Below the pieces are notes generated by a model. That model had not been told where the DNA came from and did not search any database. It saw nothing but the letters and a program-made list of their open reading frames with translations. From Takakia lepidozioides (taxonomy: Eukaryota; Streptophyta; Takakiopsida; Takakiales; Takakiaceae): DNA of 64,000 nt. Where the stretch lies: contig CM060732.1 of the NCBI GenBank assembly GCA_030704615.1, forward strand, positions 75,559,053 to 75,623,052, written 5' to 3'. Positions 53,265-64,000 of this stretch are shown piece by piece (the first letter of the stretch is position 1; each line of letters opens with the position of its first letter). A program made the translations under genes and the position numbers.

Positions 53265-54364
53265 TTGTTCAGTAATTCATCTTCACTTGAGAACTGGAGG
53301 AGACTCATCCTCATCTGAGTTCAGACTGCTGGCATGGCATCACCTGCAGTAGCTCTGCAAATACAACTGTTGAAATTGTCCAGTATATTTTGTTATAGCA
53401 ATAAAAGGCATTGTCCATAGTGGAACAGAACTCTGCACACATTTCTCAGGCTATTTGTTACAATACGGTTATGTATGTCTATCTCATCCCAGTTGTGCAC
53501 TATTGCAAGTACAGCAGGATAATGCAGATCTTTCAAGGAGTAGATAAAACTTGGTTTTGTGACTTTGAGGCTAGATTTCTTGAATTCGAGGGGCTTGTAG
53601 AATTCTTTGTGAAGTTGGAAGACAGGATAGTGGCACATTCGTTGTGGAAGACAAATCACATCCACAGATTGAAATATCCATGCTGGACTGAAAGGATTGT
53701 CTGGGCTGGACACTCATTTTGTATTGCATGATTTGGAGGGGCAAAATGAGTTCTCACTACATTCAGAAGCTAGCCATTGCTTTGGGGCACCCCCTGGGAT
53801 GCCTCTCTGTGTCTTCAAGAACCTCCAAGGTCTGTGGGGACTGCCACCAAGTTCATCGGTTTTCTGCTAGGAAGACCTCGGCACTAATCATTTGACTTTG
53901 GTGCAGGGAAAAGAGCCCATTTGCCTTCTATTCGTTCATCCCTGTAGTTGCAGCCATAATTAAGAAAAGAGACTCTTCTATTTGACTTGATTTGAACTTG
54001 CCACTACAATGTAAGGTGTTCCGCCCCCACACCTTCATGCGGGCCCTGAATTTTGAGCTGTTGCACCCCATGCTTCTCCAGAAAGGCAGATTCTACATAG
54101 CGATTCGACAGTTTTGAGTTAGCCTGACTCCGCCTCCAAAGCTAGTCTACATCAGACAAAATAAGGAACAGTTCAGTGTCTTCTGCTTTTCACAATTTTG
54201 TGCCGTCATGGCAGCCACCTCAAACCTGCAAAACAGGGTGATCAGTGATCACAGTCTAGTTCTTGGTTCAATCAACCGAACCAAGCAGCTCTTGCAATGA
54301 GGAGCTCTTGATTCAAGTAGCAGTCGTGAGGACAAGCGTGGTGCACATTCCAACCTTATTCATT
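53265..54364. other. MetAP2 3' flank, no gene recognised
   Basis: The first part should be the MetAP2 3' UTR (an AATAAA hexamer, in CAATAAAAGG, lies at about 53400). Two 106-codon ORFs overlap on opposite strands at 53393-53731 without recognisable domains. Confidence 0.45.
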
Positions 54365-54855
54365 TCATGATAATGAATGACCACCCAAGATGTATGAAGC
54401 TACCAGATGAAGGCCTGAAAACACTACGTCAATAAACTGCTCAATAGAATAGATAACTACGTTATCAACTATTGTACATTGCAACCGAGTTCTTGTATAG
54501 GGTTTTAAATCTATAGGCCATGGTGGATGTGTACACATAGGACAGCTTTGTTGCCCAATAGATTCAAAACATTCTACACATAACTTATGGCACTTCACTC
54601 GCCATAGCTCCTTCCGATCTAAAGGAACAGTGTTGCATGTTCGCAATTAGACTCAAACATTGTAGCAATAGTAGTGTTCATCAAGGACTTCTCACAAGGA
54701 ATAACATGTAAGATAGAGTGTTTTCTTCGATACCCGTGTACAGGATTACAACACCCTGCCATCCCTGGATCTTCATACTGAAGGATAATGGTTCGAAGCT
54801 CACTGGAGTACCTTTTACTCAACAATTGCACGGTTGATTGTTTTCGTTTTCCCAA
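54365..54855 (-). pseudogene. RING-like zinc-finger fragment, frameshifted
   Basis: The minus-strand frame 54646-54365 carries VKCHKLCVECFESIGQQSCP and then MC, the second half of a C3HC4 RING-like finger (C-H-x2-C-x2-C-x7-CPxC). Frame 54855-54619 upstream joins it after a slip near 54620. No start, splice sites or further domains were recognised. It borders the AT-rich Helitron region but reads on the opposite strand, so its link to that element is unclear. Confidence 0.35.
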
Positions 54856-55795
54856 AACTTCGTCTCATCCACATTTGCTTCAACAAGATCCATTGTCTTA
54901 TTCATCTCCTCTCAAAATGGCCACCACACGTCAACGGTGGTTCCTTGCTTCACGGCAAACACTACACTCAGAACTCTGTATGACAGATGTAAGACCTAAA
55001 ACTCATTCTATTAACATCATAATGTTCAAGTGTCCACTCAGTTCCAAAATGATCTGAAAAACATATAGACAACATTTCTTAATATAGAGTCTTCATATAG
55101 TCAACTTTAAATCCTACCATCTTTATATAGCTATTATTTTTAGTTACATATCCCATTTAGGTTCAACACTATCCTGAACCAGGTGCATCACATACTTACA
55201 ACCTATTTTTAATGATATCTTTATGATGCATTCGTTATATTTAATGCTACATTTTAGCAGAAGAACCATAACCACTGCCTATAATTAAGTGCCTACACAT
55301 GTGTCATTAATATTTTCCACTGCCCATCATCCGGTACTTCTGCACCTATTCATACATATATATTATAAATATCTACATATAAATAGTCTAAATGTATATT
55401 TTTAAAGCTCATCAAATTATAATGCATCATTACGACAATTACACATATATACACATATACATATATATATATATCTAAACCATCATTGATCAAGTAAACA
55501 TACTAAACATTAATTATCTTATTGAAATTATTAACATACAAAACATATATAATTTGTTTTATTTTGATCATTCACCTCAAGGGACAGTTTAGTTGTAAAC
55601 TTTGAGACCAATTTCAGTGATGTCAGTTTGAACTGGTGCATGGTACAGTAATAGTACAAGTTGTGACGGTTTGTCACTGGAGTTCATACTAAATTATAAC
55701 TACTTCAATAGCTGTACTATGTGCTTACTTGTACATGTTAAACTTTTTTTTTTTCTAAATTGGAACTGGTTGTACATGTACTATAAGTACATGTG

Positions 55796-55935
55796 GGCCA
55801 AGTCCAAGCATGCGGCCTGTGGGCTGCAGGCTGTTGGGCACTGGGCCAAGTCCATGCATGTGGCCACTGGGCAGTAGGGCATTGGGTAGTGGGCCAAGTC
55901 CACGCATGGGCCTAGTGGGTAGCAGGCCATTGGGC
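55796..55935. repeat. Minisatellite, three ~50-bp GGGCCAAGTCC units
   Basis: GTGGGCCAAGTCCA(A/C)GCATG or close variants recur at about 55793, 55850 and 55898, each followed by GGC-, CTGTGGGC- or GGGCAGTAGGGC-type words. This is three imperfect units. Confidence 0.7.
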
Positions 55936-56094
55936 AGCACGTTATGTCGACACATGCACCTGTAGAACTAAGACACATTTCAGTGTGGGACCCATGTTAT
56001 TATTGGTAAGTGTAAAAGTGTCAATTATGGCAATGAGCAGCTCATCTAAATACATGAATGGACTAACTTGGGAGCTGAGGTGAAAACCTTAGCC

Positions 56095-56740
56095 AATCTC
56101 AAACCTATTCATGTTTATATTTCGCTGACTTTTGTTTTAACAACAATTTCGGTTTTTTGCTCGCATCCGCAGTTGAGGTGCAAACTTGAGTCAGCCATCC
56201 AAGTGGGCAGCTAGGGTGATCACCCCAGCAACTCAAGGTGATCACCTGAGTGGCCGATCATAAAATTAAATATCTTATTAAATCTCAAACCTATTCATGT
56301 TCCTATTTCGCTCAAATTTTAAAAAAAAAAAATGATTTCAGTTTTTGGCTCACATTGGTTGCTGAGGTGCAAACCTGAGCGGCTCAGGTGATCACCTGAG
56401 TGGCTGACCATAAAATTAAATACTCACTAAATGTCGGACCTATTCATGTTTCTAATTTGTTGGAATTTCAAAAAAAATGATTTCTGTTTTTGGCTCGCAC
56501 TGGCCGCTGCGGGAACGCGAGGGGCTTCGGTGAACGCCCCAGCCATTCAAGTGGGCAGCTAAGGTGATCACCTTAGTGGCTGATTTCTTTTTTAAAATTT
56601 GATTTCGGTTTTTTGGCTCACATTGGCGGCTCAGGTGCAAACCTGAGCGGCTGAAGTGATCACCCGAGTGGCTGATTCTAGAATTTAAATAGCTTACTAA
56701 ATCTCAGACCTGTTCATATTCCTATTTCGATGAAATAAGA
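56095..56740. repeat. Tandem repeat, four ~115-185-bp units
   Basis: Four units share, in order, CTCA(A/G)ACCTATTCATGTT, TTTCG or TTTGG(CTC), GGTGCAAACCTGAG, GGTGATCACC(TGAGTGGCTGA) and CATAAAATTAAAT words. They begin near 56098, 56282, 56429 and 56590. The core GTGATCACC is itself nearly palindromic. They lie in the AT-rich stretch upstream of the RPA-like gene and may be part of the Helitron's non-coding 5' region. Confidence 0.7.
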
Positions 56741-57530
56741 AAAATAGAAAAATAGATTTTAATTTCAACTTTTATTCCATTCATACTTTTTTTAATGAAA
56801 TTTATGGTATAAATTAAATAGTGAAAGTTCCAACATTGAATATTTATCATGGCTTATAGTGTGTTTGGGCCTTATGGTGGCCTTCCACCTATTGCGACTT
56901 GAGCTGTTCAAGTGGCCTGATGGGGTGATTACTTGACGGTCTGATCATAAAGTTCTAACATTTAATAATATATCTTGGGATATCCCACCTAATTTACCTT
57001 ACTTCCGGGCCTTATGCCCGACATATGTTTATAACGGGTTTAATTTGTATTTTTTGAGTAATTCTGAAATTATGTTTCTTTTATAGTAGAAGCAGAGCCA
57101 GTTGTTATAGAGGGTTATTAAAATTTACATTGTAAATGACTTACGTTAAGTGTTTAATGTGTTTAATTTTGAACTTTTTATTTCTCGACTTACTTTAAAA
57201 AATTTGTTTTACATGCAACTTGCACATAAATGCACCGTCTTTCATTAATTACATATCTTATTGGAAGATGATGTTATTTTTTGTGGTTTAAGGTTTTCAT
57301 TCTCATTTTTGAGCAGTATGGTTTCACATCGCTCTTAGATTGTGCTTTCCAAGTTTGCTACTAGTACGGACTGATACACCTCAATTTTGTGGTGGAGTTT
57401 ATCCTCTGTGTTTGACATGGTGAAGCTCACTTGTTGTAAAGGGATTTAGACCATTGGTACAACTCAACTCGGCTTCAACAGCTTCTATTTTCAATGTGTG
57501 CTTCTGCAATATAGAGTGTCTATATTTCAG
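56741..57530. other. AT-rich non-coding stretch
   Basis: No coding frame or repeat stands out. The region is AT-rich like the flanking Helitron sequence and probably belongs to it. Confidence 0.4.
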
Positions 57531-59823
57531 GTATAACTACTTTTGGTGCTTCTTCGTTTGCTGCAATTGTGCCCACACGTCAGAGACCATTAGTGACAGT
57601 AGATGATATTGACGAGTCCATTCGTGGTGTAGCTTTTGATTCTATCACGCTATGGTACTTTTGAAAAAAAAGGCTACATCTTCAAAATCAACAGGTGCTG
57701 GTTATTTGTACCTTCACTGTGATCTGTTAGACAGATCAGAGTACACCACTGTCACTTTGACTGTATCTTCTACTTTCACTGCTTAACATGAAAAGAAGCT
57801 GGTGAGAGGTTCATATGTCAAAGTTGAAAACTTTGGCATTCGTCGAATGTCAGATAAAGGCTTTGAGAAAGGTGACATGTCTGTTGTGTTACGTGTTGAG
57901 TCCACTACAAAGGTGACATGTATTACAGCATTTCAACCCGATCTGGTTTCCAAGTTTTTTCACACTGACACAATCAAGGAATTTCGTGCTCGAACCCATG
58001 AGGCTTGGGCATGCGCTATATTGGCAGTTGTGGTGATTGCAATCAGAGGTGAGTATAATCACTACATGGAATTACAAGTTGCAGATGGAAGTACTCAACA
58101 TAACCATGACATTGTCGCACTTGGACCAGAATTTCGCTTGGAATACGACCAAATTGTACAAGCCTATCATGGGGGGCATTGTGTCATGATTTTGTTCAAA
58201 AATATTACATGCAACAACATGGGAGATCGACACTTAAGAACTGAGCAGTTCATTATTGTTTCGTCGGTTGGTGGATAAATCGACTCGAATTAATCTTCAA
58301 GTTGTACATGGAAGCTTCCACTCTCCACGAACGTCATACCGTGAAGTACTTATTTATATTTATAATCATTGTTTTGTTTATAATCAGCAACTTAAATATT
58401 TGATACTATACAATTTATTTTATTTTGGTATAAACAATAAATTATAAATGTACAACTTATTTGATCATCGCCATTATATATATCCAAAATATTAGAAATT
58501 GAAAATAACTAACTTATTTATATTATATTATTGACTCGCAGACTTCATTCGACGAGATGATGGCCAGTTTCATTGCAACGTCTGTTGCACAAACAAGCAA
58601 CTGGTGAACCAGACATTTATTCAAGCAAAACTCAATGATGGGATTGAAACCGTCATTACATATTTGTAGGGGCAGTGGCTGGAGGCTATTATCTCTATGA
58701 CTGAACCGGAATTTTTGGCTCGTAGGAAGCACAAACAAATTGGCCTTCTATCTAGACTCAGTTTACAAGGTAAATTTATGTTATCGCCTACCTTTACTTT
58801 GTTGGCTTTGAGGAGCACAATCCCTGTCGCGCACCTCACTTCGGTAAGCTCCCCTTCAAGTCACAGTTACTCGCTTTGATGCGCGCGCCTGACTCCCAAC
58901 CTGGCCGCCGGGCCAACTTGGAGCTTCGGCTGCTCACCGGGACATAACGGTCCCCCTTCGCTCTCCCACCAAACCCTCCACTTATTTGGGCCTAGTGGAA
59001 TTCCCTATGGTAGATGGCAGTCCGGAACAGCTCCCCACTCTTTGGTCGCTTTCCGGCTCGCTCGCTCACTAGTTTTTGGTCATCAACGGGCTTGCACCGT
59101 TCTCGGGGTCACTACTCCCCTTATATATAAAATTCTGTAGCTGTCCGCGGGGGTTTCACAACCAGCCATGCCATTTTATGGCGAACCACCACGAAAACCC
59201 TCGACTTCCGGTGATGAGTCGCGGTGAGTCTTGGCCCACTCACCACGGCCCCTATGGACCGTGATGAGTCCCAAGACTCCCCACGACTCCCACCACGAGG
59301 TCTCCGCCCCTATGGTGAGTCCTATGCCACCCCCACTAAGTCCCGCTAAGCTACCACCACCCCTTGTGGAGCCACCCCCACTGCAACCCGGTGTGCGGGG
59401 CTCCACCTAGTGAGCGCCTCCGCCTCCTTGAGTGCCTTGGGCACTCAAGGGTGCTTCAGGCCCCCATACCTATCGCTGCCGCTACCCCCACCACAGGGGC
59501 AGCCCCTCATGTGTCTCGACCCCCTGCCCTCAAGGCAAAGGGTCGCGACAATCCCGGTCTAGAAATTGTACAGACAATTTCCGATATACCCTCATCTGTT
59601 CTATGATTCATCCATCGAACCTCATTTATTTCTAGAACTTGAAAGTTCACCCATATCTTTGGATATTCGGTCGGCACCTCAGATCAGAGTTTTTCCGCAC
59701 ACTGAACTTCTTACTGAGCCTCTTTTCAAACATGAACCTTCTGATCATTAGGAAGACAAACCAAAACGACGGCTATTTCTTGATGATGACAACTTACCTT
59801 TGAAAACTAAAAAACCTAAATAG
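57531..59823 (+). pseudogene. RPA70-like OB-fold gene of the Helitron, split by a solo LTR
   Basis: Plant and many other Helitrons carry a replication protein A-like gene for single-strand DNA binding. Here the frame 57802-58278 reads RGSYVKVENFGIRRMSDKGF, VESTTKVTCITAFQPDLV and FFHTDTIKEF, an RPA70-type OB fold. An earlier in-frame stretch (57655-57801) is broken by TAA at 57784. Later pieces include DGQFHCNVCCTNK (a C-x2-C pair, about 58555), a TAG at 58667, and after the LTR a tail ending KPKRRLFLDDDN ... TKKPK at 59820 with a nuclear-signal-like basic stretch (TAG at 59749 in frame). The 726-bp solo LTR (58825-59550) interrupts it. All the stops could be C-to-T changes. Orientation is the same as the Rep ORF downstream. 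Confidence 0.68.
58820..59555 (-). mobile_element. Solo LTR (copy 2) with ATCCC target duplication
   Basis: This is the same LTR as at 18416-19139, inverted and 726 bp long (58825-59550). It begins TGTCGCGCACC and ends GGGTCGCGACA on the plus strand, so its ends are a 7-base perfect inverted pair TGTCGCG/CGCGACA. The direct repeat ATCCC (58820-58824 and 59551-59555) is its target duplication. It is inserted in the RPA-like gene and is therefore younger than that gene. The similarity to copy 1 is high but with visible substitutions and small gaps. Confidence 0.93.
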
Positions 59824-60373
59824 TTAGATAGTTTTTATTCTTTATATATACATATTTATATACTATATATATATTTTTGGTCTTTATTTTGAATTTGAAA
59901 CTTGTAGGTTTACTTATATTTGAACAGTATGTATTTTATTTCATGTACCTTGAGTTTTTCTTATTAAATATGTCTTCAGCTTTCAAAATATTTGTTTCAC
60001 AAAAATTTAATTGTTATTTTTGTGTTCAATACTCATTACAGTCATCATTGCAGTCCACAAATCTCGGTTTGTTTTTCAAAAACATTTTTAAAACAGTCTT
60101 CAAAACAGTCTGAAATACATATTTTTCTCGTATTAAATCTAGTCTTCCAAATGGTCTTGAAAATAGTATCACATGGATATTCTTATGAGTATTATAGTGA
60201 TAAACAGAATCATTAAAATAGTCTCTAAGAGATTTTTGAAATGCATTCAATATACTATATGTAATAAAAGATACAATTTATAAAGTACTTCCATAAATAA
60301 TATTTAGTAGAGTATCTGAATTACTAGACAACAAATTCTCATTTATTATATGATATACAAATAACTTATAGAA
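59824..60373. other. AT-rich spacer between RPA-like and Rep-like genes
   Basis: No coding sequence is recognised. ORFs of 74-78 codons here are AT-rich and overlap each other. The spacer would hold the promoter of the Rep ORF. Confidence 0.45.
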
Positions 60374-62404
60374 ATGATTATTAGTAATTTTTTGGTTCAA
60401 CGTAAATTACAAATCGCTCAATCATTTATATTTTCATGTCCATCATTATCATTTATTGAATCAATATTATTTCTGCTACCCAAGACAATTGAAGCAGACA
60501 TATTTATCAATGCTTGTATTACATACTGTAGAGAAATCATTTCTTCTCCTTCACTAGAGCTCCAAACAGATTTAAAGCAATGTTTTACAATTGTACCAAG
60601 CATAACTGAAATTGAAATATATCTACAAGAAATACAGAACTTGCCGTCGTCAATATTAGATCCCCGTTTTTTAGTATGTGTTTCATACTACATAAAATGT
60701 CGTATTACAATTTTGTTAATGACTAGTCATGCTACATCGCTTGACATTGGAAAACATTTTACTCAATCACTTCCTATACATTTTTTACATGAAAATACTA
60801 TATCTGATCCTTGGTTTAAACCGTTATTAACATATAGATTCCAATGGTCTGATAGCTTAAATAATGAATTATATGAACTTCTTAGATCACATCCTACAAC
60901 ACCAATTAAAGATATTGCTTCGGTGTTTTTATTAAAACATCAATCGTTGGGTTTAACAAAACTACAAGTAACTAGACACATAAATTACATTAAAAAAAAA
61001 CACATGGATGAATCTTTCCAAAATACATCTTCAACACAAAATGTCTCACATATAAACACACATTCGAAACAAACCATTGTAGAAACAAATATAGATATAA
61101 ACAACCACCTTCATGATAATGAAATTGTATTACCATTAAACCATCAAAACACTTCTATACCATCCCAATCTCTTGACATGGTCGAAAATCTATCCGATAA
61201 TTTTGTGCAAAACACTTACAACACCGCTACAAAACGAAAAAGATTTAGTTGAAAAAATGAAGATAGTATTTTAATTAACATTATGACTGAAAATCCTAAT
61301 ATTTCTTTTCATGATAAAGCAAACTTATTTTTGGTATCCAAACCCATTTTTGAAAAATCACATTAACAAATAGTAAACCATTTAAAGTATTTATCAAAAA
61401 TATATGTTGTAAACCAATCTATATTTACTACACATAATCCACGAATACAGCAAACGGATGACAGTCCAAATTCTCCTTTGCCCAATGTTCAACAAGAAAA
61501 TGACATTATACAAAGCATTAACATAATAAAATTTCAGAAACAAATAAAGGATACCCCCACATATTTTTGTTTATGCTGCCAAATGTTATGTTTCCTGAAA
61601 CAAGTTCAAAAAATAAAAAATAATTTGGCACGGCAGTTATCAATTTACTTTAACAAACACATAGATGAAATTGTTCTATCATACATATGTAAAAAATATT
61701 TATCTGCAATTAAAAACAATAAAATACCTAAATATCAAGTTCCCCATACAATATGTACAAACATTGTTTTGCCCTCCATGCAAAAATTGACACAACTAGA
61801 AGAACGACTTATATCCCCTCGTTTAGTATTTGTCCAAATATATAAGCTACATGGCCATGGACAATATAAGATGCATGGAAGTGTAATTAATGTTGTATCA
61901 GATGTTGATCATACACAAACAATACTGCCACGCCTCCCTTACAATGATGTTACTTTAGGTATTTACCTTAAAAGACGACTACAATATAAATATCCATATC
62001 TAGCAGGTAACATTCGACCTAATGTTGTTATGTTGGCTCTACATGATTTACTTCAAACCCCATTATATGTAGATTTAAATATAACAATTCATCCTCAATG
62101 GGCAAGCCTTTTTGCTTTACATAATCAAAATCAGAGTGATGATCATGACATAGATAGAGATGTTAATGACACAAATGATACATTTGAAGAAGAACAAGAC
62201 AATGTTGAAACATATACTATGATTCACAATTTTTTACATTTTGAAACAATCCATGATTATGAAAATGAAATTTTGTCCGTAGCACCGGCAGAAAAATCTC
62301 ATCCCATAGGACTTTTCAAAGACAAATACAGTGAAGAATTGAATTTCCCAATTTTATTTTTTGGCTGTTCTCGAAAACCTGATATTTACAAAAACTTTTC
62401 ATAA
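60374..62404 (+). pseudogene. Helitron N-terminal region: HTH-like repeats and DUF6570-type domain
   Basis: One frame runs from 60374 to 62404 with in-frame stops only at 61250 (TGA) and 61364 (TAA), then TAA at 62402. The start at 60374 is the first ATG. The first part (about residues 165-215) reads WSDSLNNELYELLRSHPT and IKDIASVFLLKHQSLGLTKLQ with VTRHINYIKKK. A weaker second copy (ENPNISFHDKANLFLVSK, NHLKYLSK) follows the TGA; both look like helix-turn-helix units. The second part (61478-62404) carries QLEERLISPRLVFVQIYKLH, a LPRLPYND segment and RLQYKYPYLAGNIRPNVV. These are as in the DUF6570 region of Helitron proteins, followed by ILSVAPAEKSHP and LNFPILFFG. The stops match C-to-T changes of CGA, CAA and CAA. 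Confidence 0.7.
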
Positions 62405-62504
62405 CAACAAATAGCACAGTGGGAATTACTACACAAAAATCATAACTTTTGTACAAATATACCCAATTTGTCTCAAAGCTTCTAAAGTATGTATTTCTAA
62501 AGTC

Positions 62505-64000
62505 ATGTCATCAAGCTGGATTCGAATTCGGAAAGGTACATTGAATGGAGGACTACTAACAGCCGCTGAGGTTCGTGGTAATCCATATATAGATCGAATT
62601 CTAAATTCATATATTGGTTTTCGAGATTTAAAAAGCTTGAGAACATCTCCAGATTATTTAGAAGACCTACGAAAAAACTTATTTGCAATGATTCGACAAT
62701 TAGGTCCACCAACTTTTTTCATAACTCTTACTAGTGCTGAACGATTGTGGGAACCTTTAATTCAAGCACTTCACAAACTAAACTATGAAAAATTAAATAT
62801 ACCTAACAAAATTGAGGATTTAGAACCGACACATATTCCAAACTGATCCTATAACATGTGCTAGATACTACGACCATCGTACAACAGCTTTTCGAAAAAG
62901 GATAAAAAAAGAACCCAACCTTCTTGGTAAAGTAGAAGATTTCTTTTTCGTTACTGAGTTCTAAAGCAAAGGAAGTGAACATGACCATGGTCTCATTTGG
63001 ATCAAAGATGCTCCATTATTTACAATTGATAATAATGATAAAATTCAATCTTTTGTGCAAAAATTTATTTCATGTGAAGCATCACTTTTACCACTTCATT
63101 TACAAGATGTGCAATCCCATAAACACACACGTACATGTAGTAAAAAAACCCAACCTATATGTAGATTCCATTACCCTTTACCACCTATGCCTTCCACTCA
63201 AATTCTTGCCCCGCTTGAAGAAAATGAAATAGTTTCAACATCACGTGCTCATTTACAAGCTCAAGCCAGTAATTTTTTCTTAAAACTACATGAAATGAAT
63301 ATGGGTGAAGATATTACTTTCACTGAATTTCTACAATCTTTAACATTATACAAAAACACGTATATCTTAGCTTTACGAAGTCGATTAACTAAGCCACAAA
63401 TATTTCTTGAACGTACTCCCAAAAATATACGAACGAACGCATTTCTTAAACATGTAGCATACCTATGGTGTGCAAACACAGACATACAATATATTTTAGA
63501 TCCATATGCTGCTGCCACTTATTGTACATCTTACATGACAAAACTAGACAAAACAATAACATCTGAATTACGCACAATCATCCAAAAATGTGTTGCTCAC
63601 AAAGTAGATTTTGATACACGAATAATAAAGTTGGGTAATGCTTTCTTAAATTCTCAACAAATGTCTGCCCAACTTGCAGCCTACTTAGTTTTATCACTTC
63701 CTTTGCATCATAGCTCTTGCTCATTTAAGTTTATTAATACCTCACCATGTCAAAATAGGGCATTTGTGCTAAAACCTCAAAGTGCATTAGAAAAATTAGA
63801 TCCACATTCCACTGACGCTATGTGTCCCTCTATTATAGATAGGTACGTACGCAGGCCTATGGAATTGGATTCTTTATCTTTAGCTGAAATTTCTTCATCA
63901 TATAATATTATAAATAATAAATTTATCAAATGTAAAAAAATGAAAGTAATAAGATTTGTTCACTACAATAAACATAAAGATATAGGAAACTGGGCAAGAG
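62505..64000 (+). pseudogene. Helitron Rep (HUH) region, open to the window edge
   Basis: Rolling-circle replication initiator domain (Helitron_like_N). 62505-62846 reads SSWIRIRKGTLNGGLLTAAE and LFAMIRQLGPPTFFITLTSA, the start of the domain. A +1 slip at about 62841 leads into TDPITCARYYDHRTTAFRKR. A TAA at 62962 (CAA in the ancestor) stands just before SKGSEHDHGLIWIKDAP, which holds the HxH (H-D-H) of the HUH motif. From 62965 the frame is open for 345 codons without a stop to the last base. It includes a Cys/His zinc stretch (HKHTRTCSKKTQPICRFHYP), the DPYAAATYCTSYMTK catalytic-tyrosine region and IIDRYVRRP. The helicase half lies outside the window. The RGSEH/IKDAP form resembles Helentron/Helitron2-type Rep; the subtype is inferred. 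Confidence 0.85.

Noticed and set aside
53393-53731. Two overlapping 106-codon ORFs on opposite strands
   Set aside because: No recognised domain; they lie in the MetAP2 3' flank.

Overview
The window is nuclear DNA of a land plant or charophyte-like (streptophyte) organism. It has GT-AG introns of a few hundred bases, plant-type gene families (vacuolar H+-ATPase proteolipid, plant-style lipid phosphate phosphatase, a thylakoid-lumen pentapeptide exon, a MetAP2 with a lysine-rich N-terminus) and dense, decayed plant-type transposons. The species is not determinable from sequence alone.

Host genes. Four multi-exon genes can be followed exon by exon with consistent splice phases. A lipid phosphate phosphatase lies on the minus strand at 501-3916 (7 exons, 320 aa). 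A G-patch/C2H2 zinc-finger nuclear protein lies on the minus strand at 9226-12627 (7 exons found, 5' end not found). It is head-to-head with the V-ATPase subunit c gene (+, 14204-15932, 3 exons, 166 aa). Methionine aminopeptidase 2 lies on the plus strand at 47827-53264 (12 exons, 476 aa, all metal and catalytic residues present). Two orphan exons come from other plant genes: an alkenal reductase-like piece at 8690-8905 and a TL20.3-like pentapeptide exon at 34680-34817.

Mobile DNA. From about 18.4 kb the sequence becomes transposon-rich. There is a solo LTR with a 5-bp target duplication (18416-19139), with a second copy in opposite orientation at 58825-59550. A degenerate CACTA element (possible 5' end at 20987, TNP2 transposase at 22271-23240) is followed by a RING-finger ORF and a divergent kinase-like gene. 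A SWIM-finger fragment, an array of palindromic ~105-bp units (28118-29212) and a second CACTA terminus (29213) follow. A decayed minus-strand coding region with an FCP1-like phosphatase segment occupies 30338-34037. A Ty3/gypsy element (36030-44542) carries pol, an unusual ~1,300-codon third ORF with a long coiled coil, a polypurine tract and a 3' LTR. A chromodomain remnant of a second Ty3 element follows, and a tRNA-derived SINE with an 11-bp target duplication sits just upstream of MetAP2.

The right end (about 55-64 kb) is AT-rich and holds a large decayed Helitron: an RPA-like OB-fold gene interrupted by the second solo LTR, then a Rep ORF with an unusual N-terminal region and a Rep frame that stays open to the window edge. 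The transposon reading frames are broken mostly by TAG, TAA or TGA where a C-to-T change would restore CAG, CAA or CGA. This fits decay of methylated cytosines and not a changed genetic code, because the host genes end normally at TAA, TAG and TGA.
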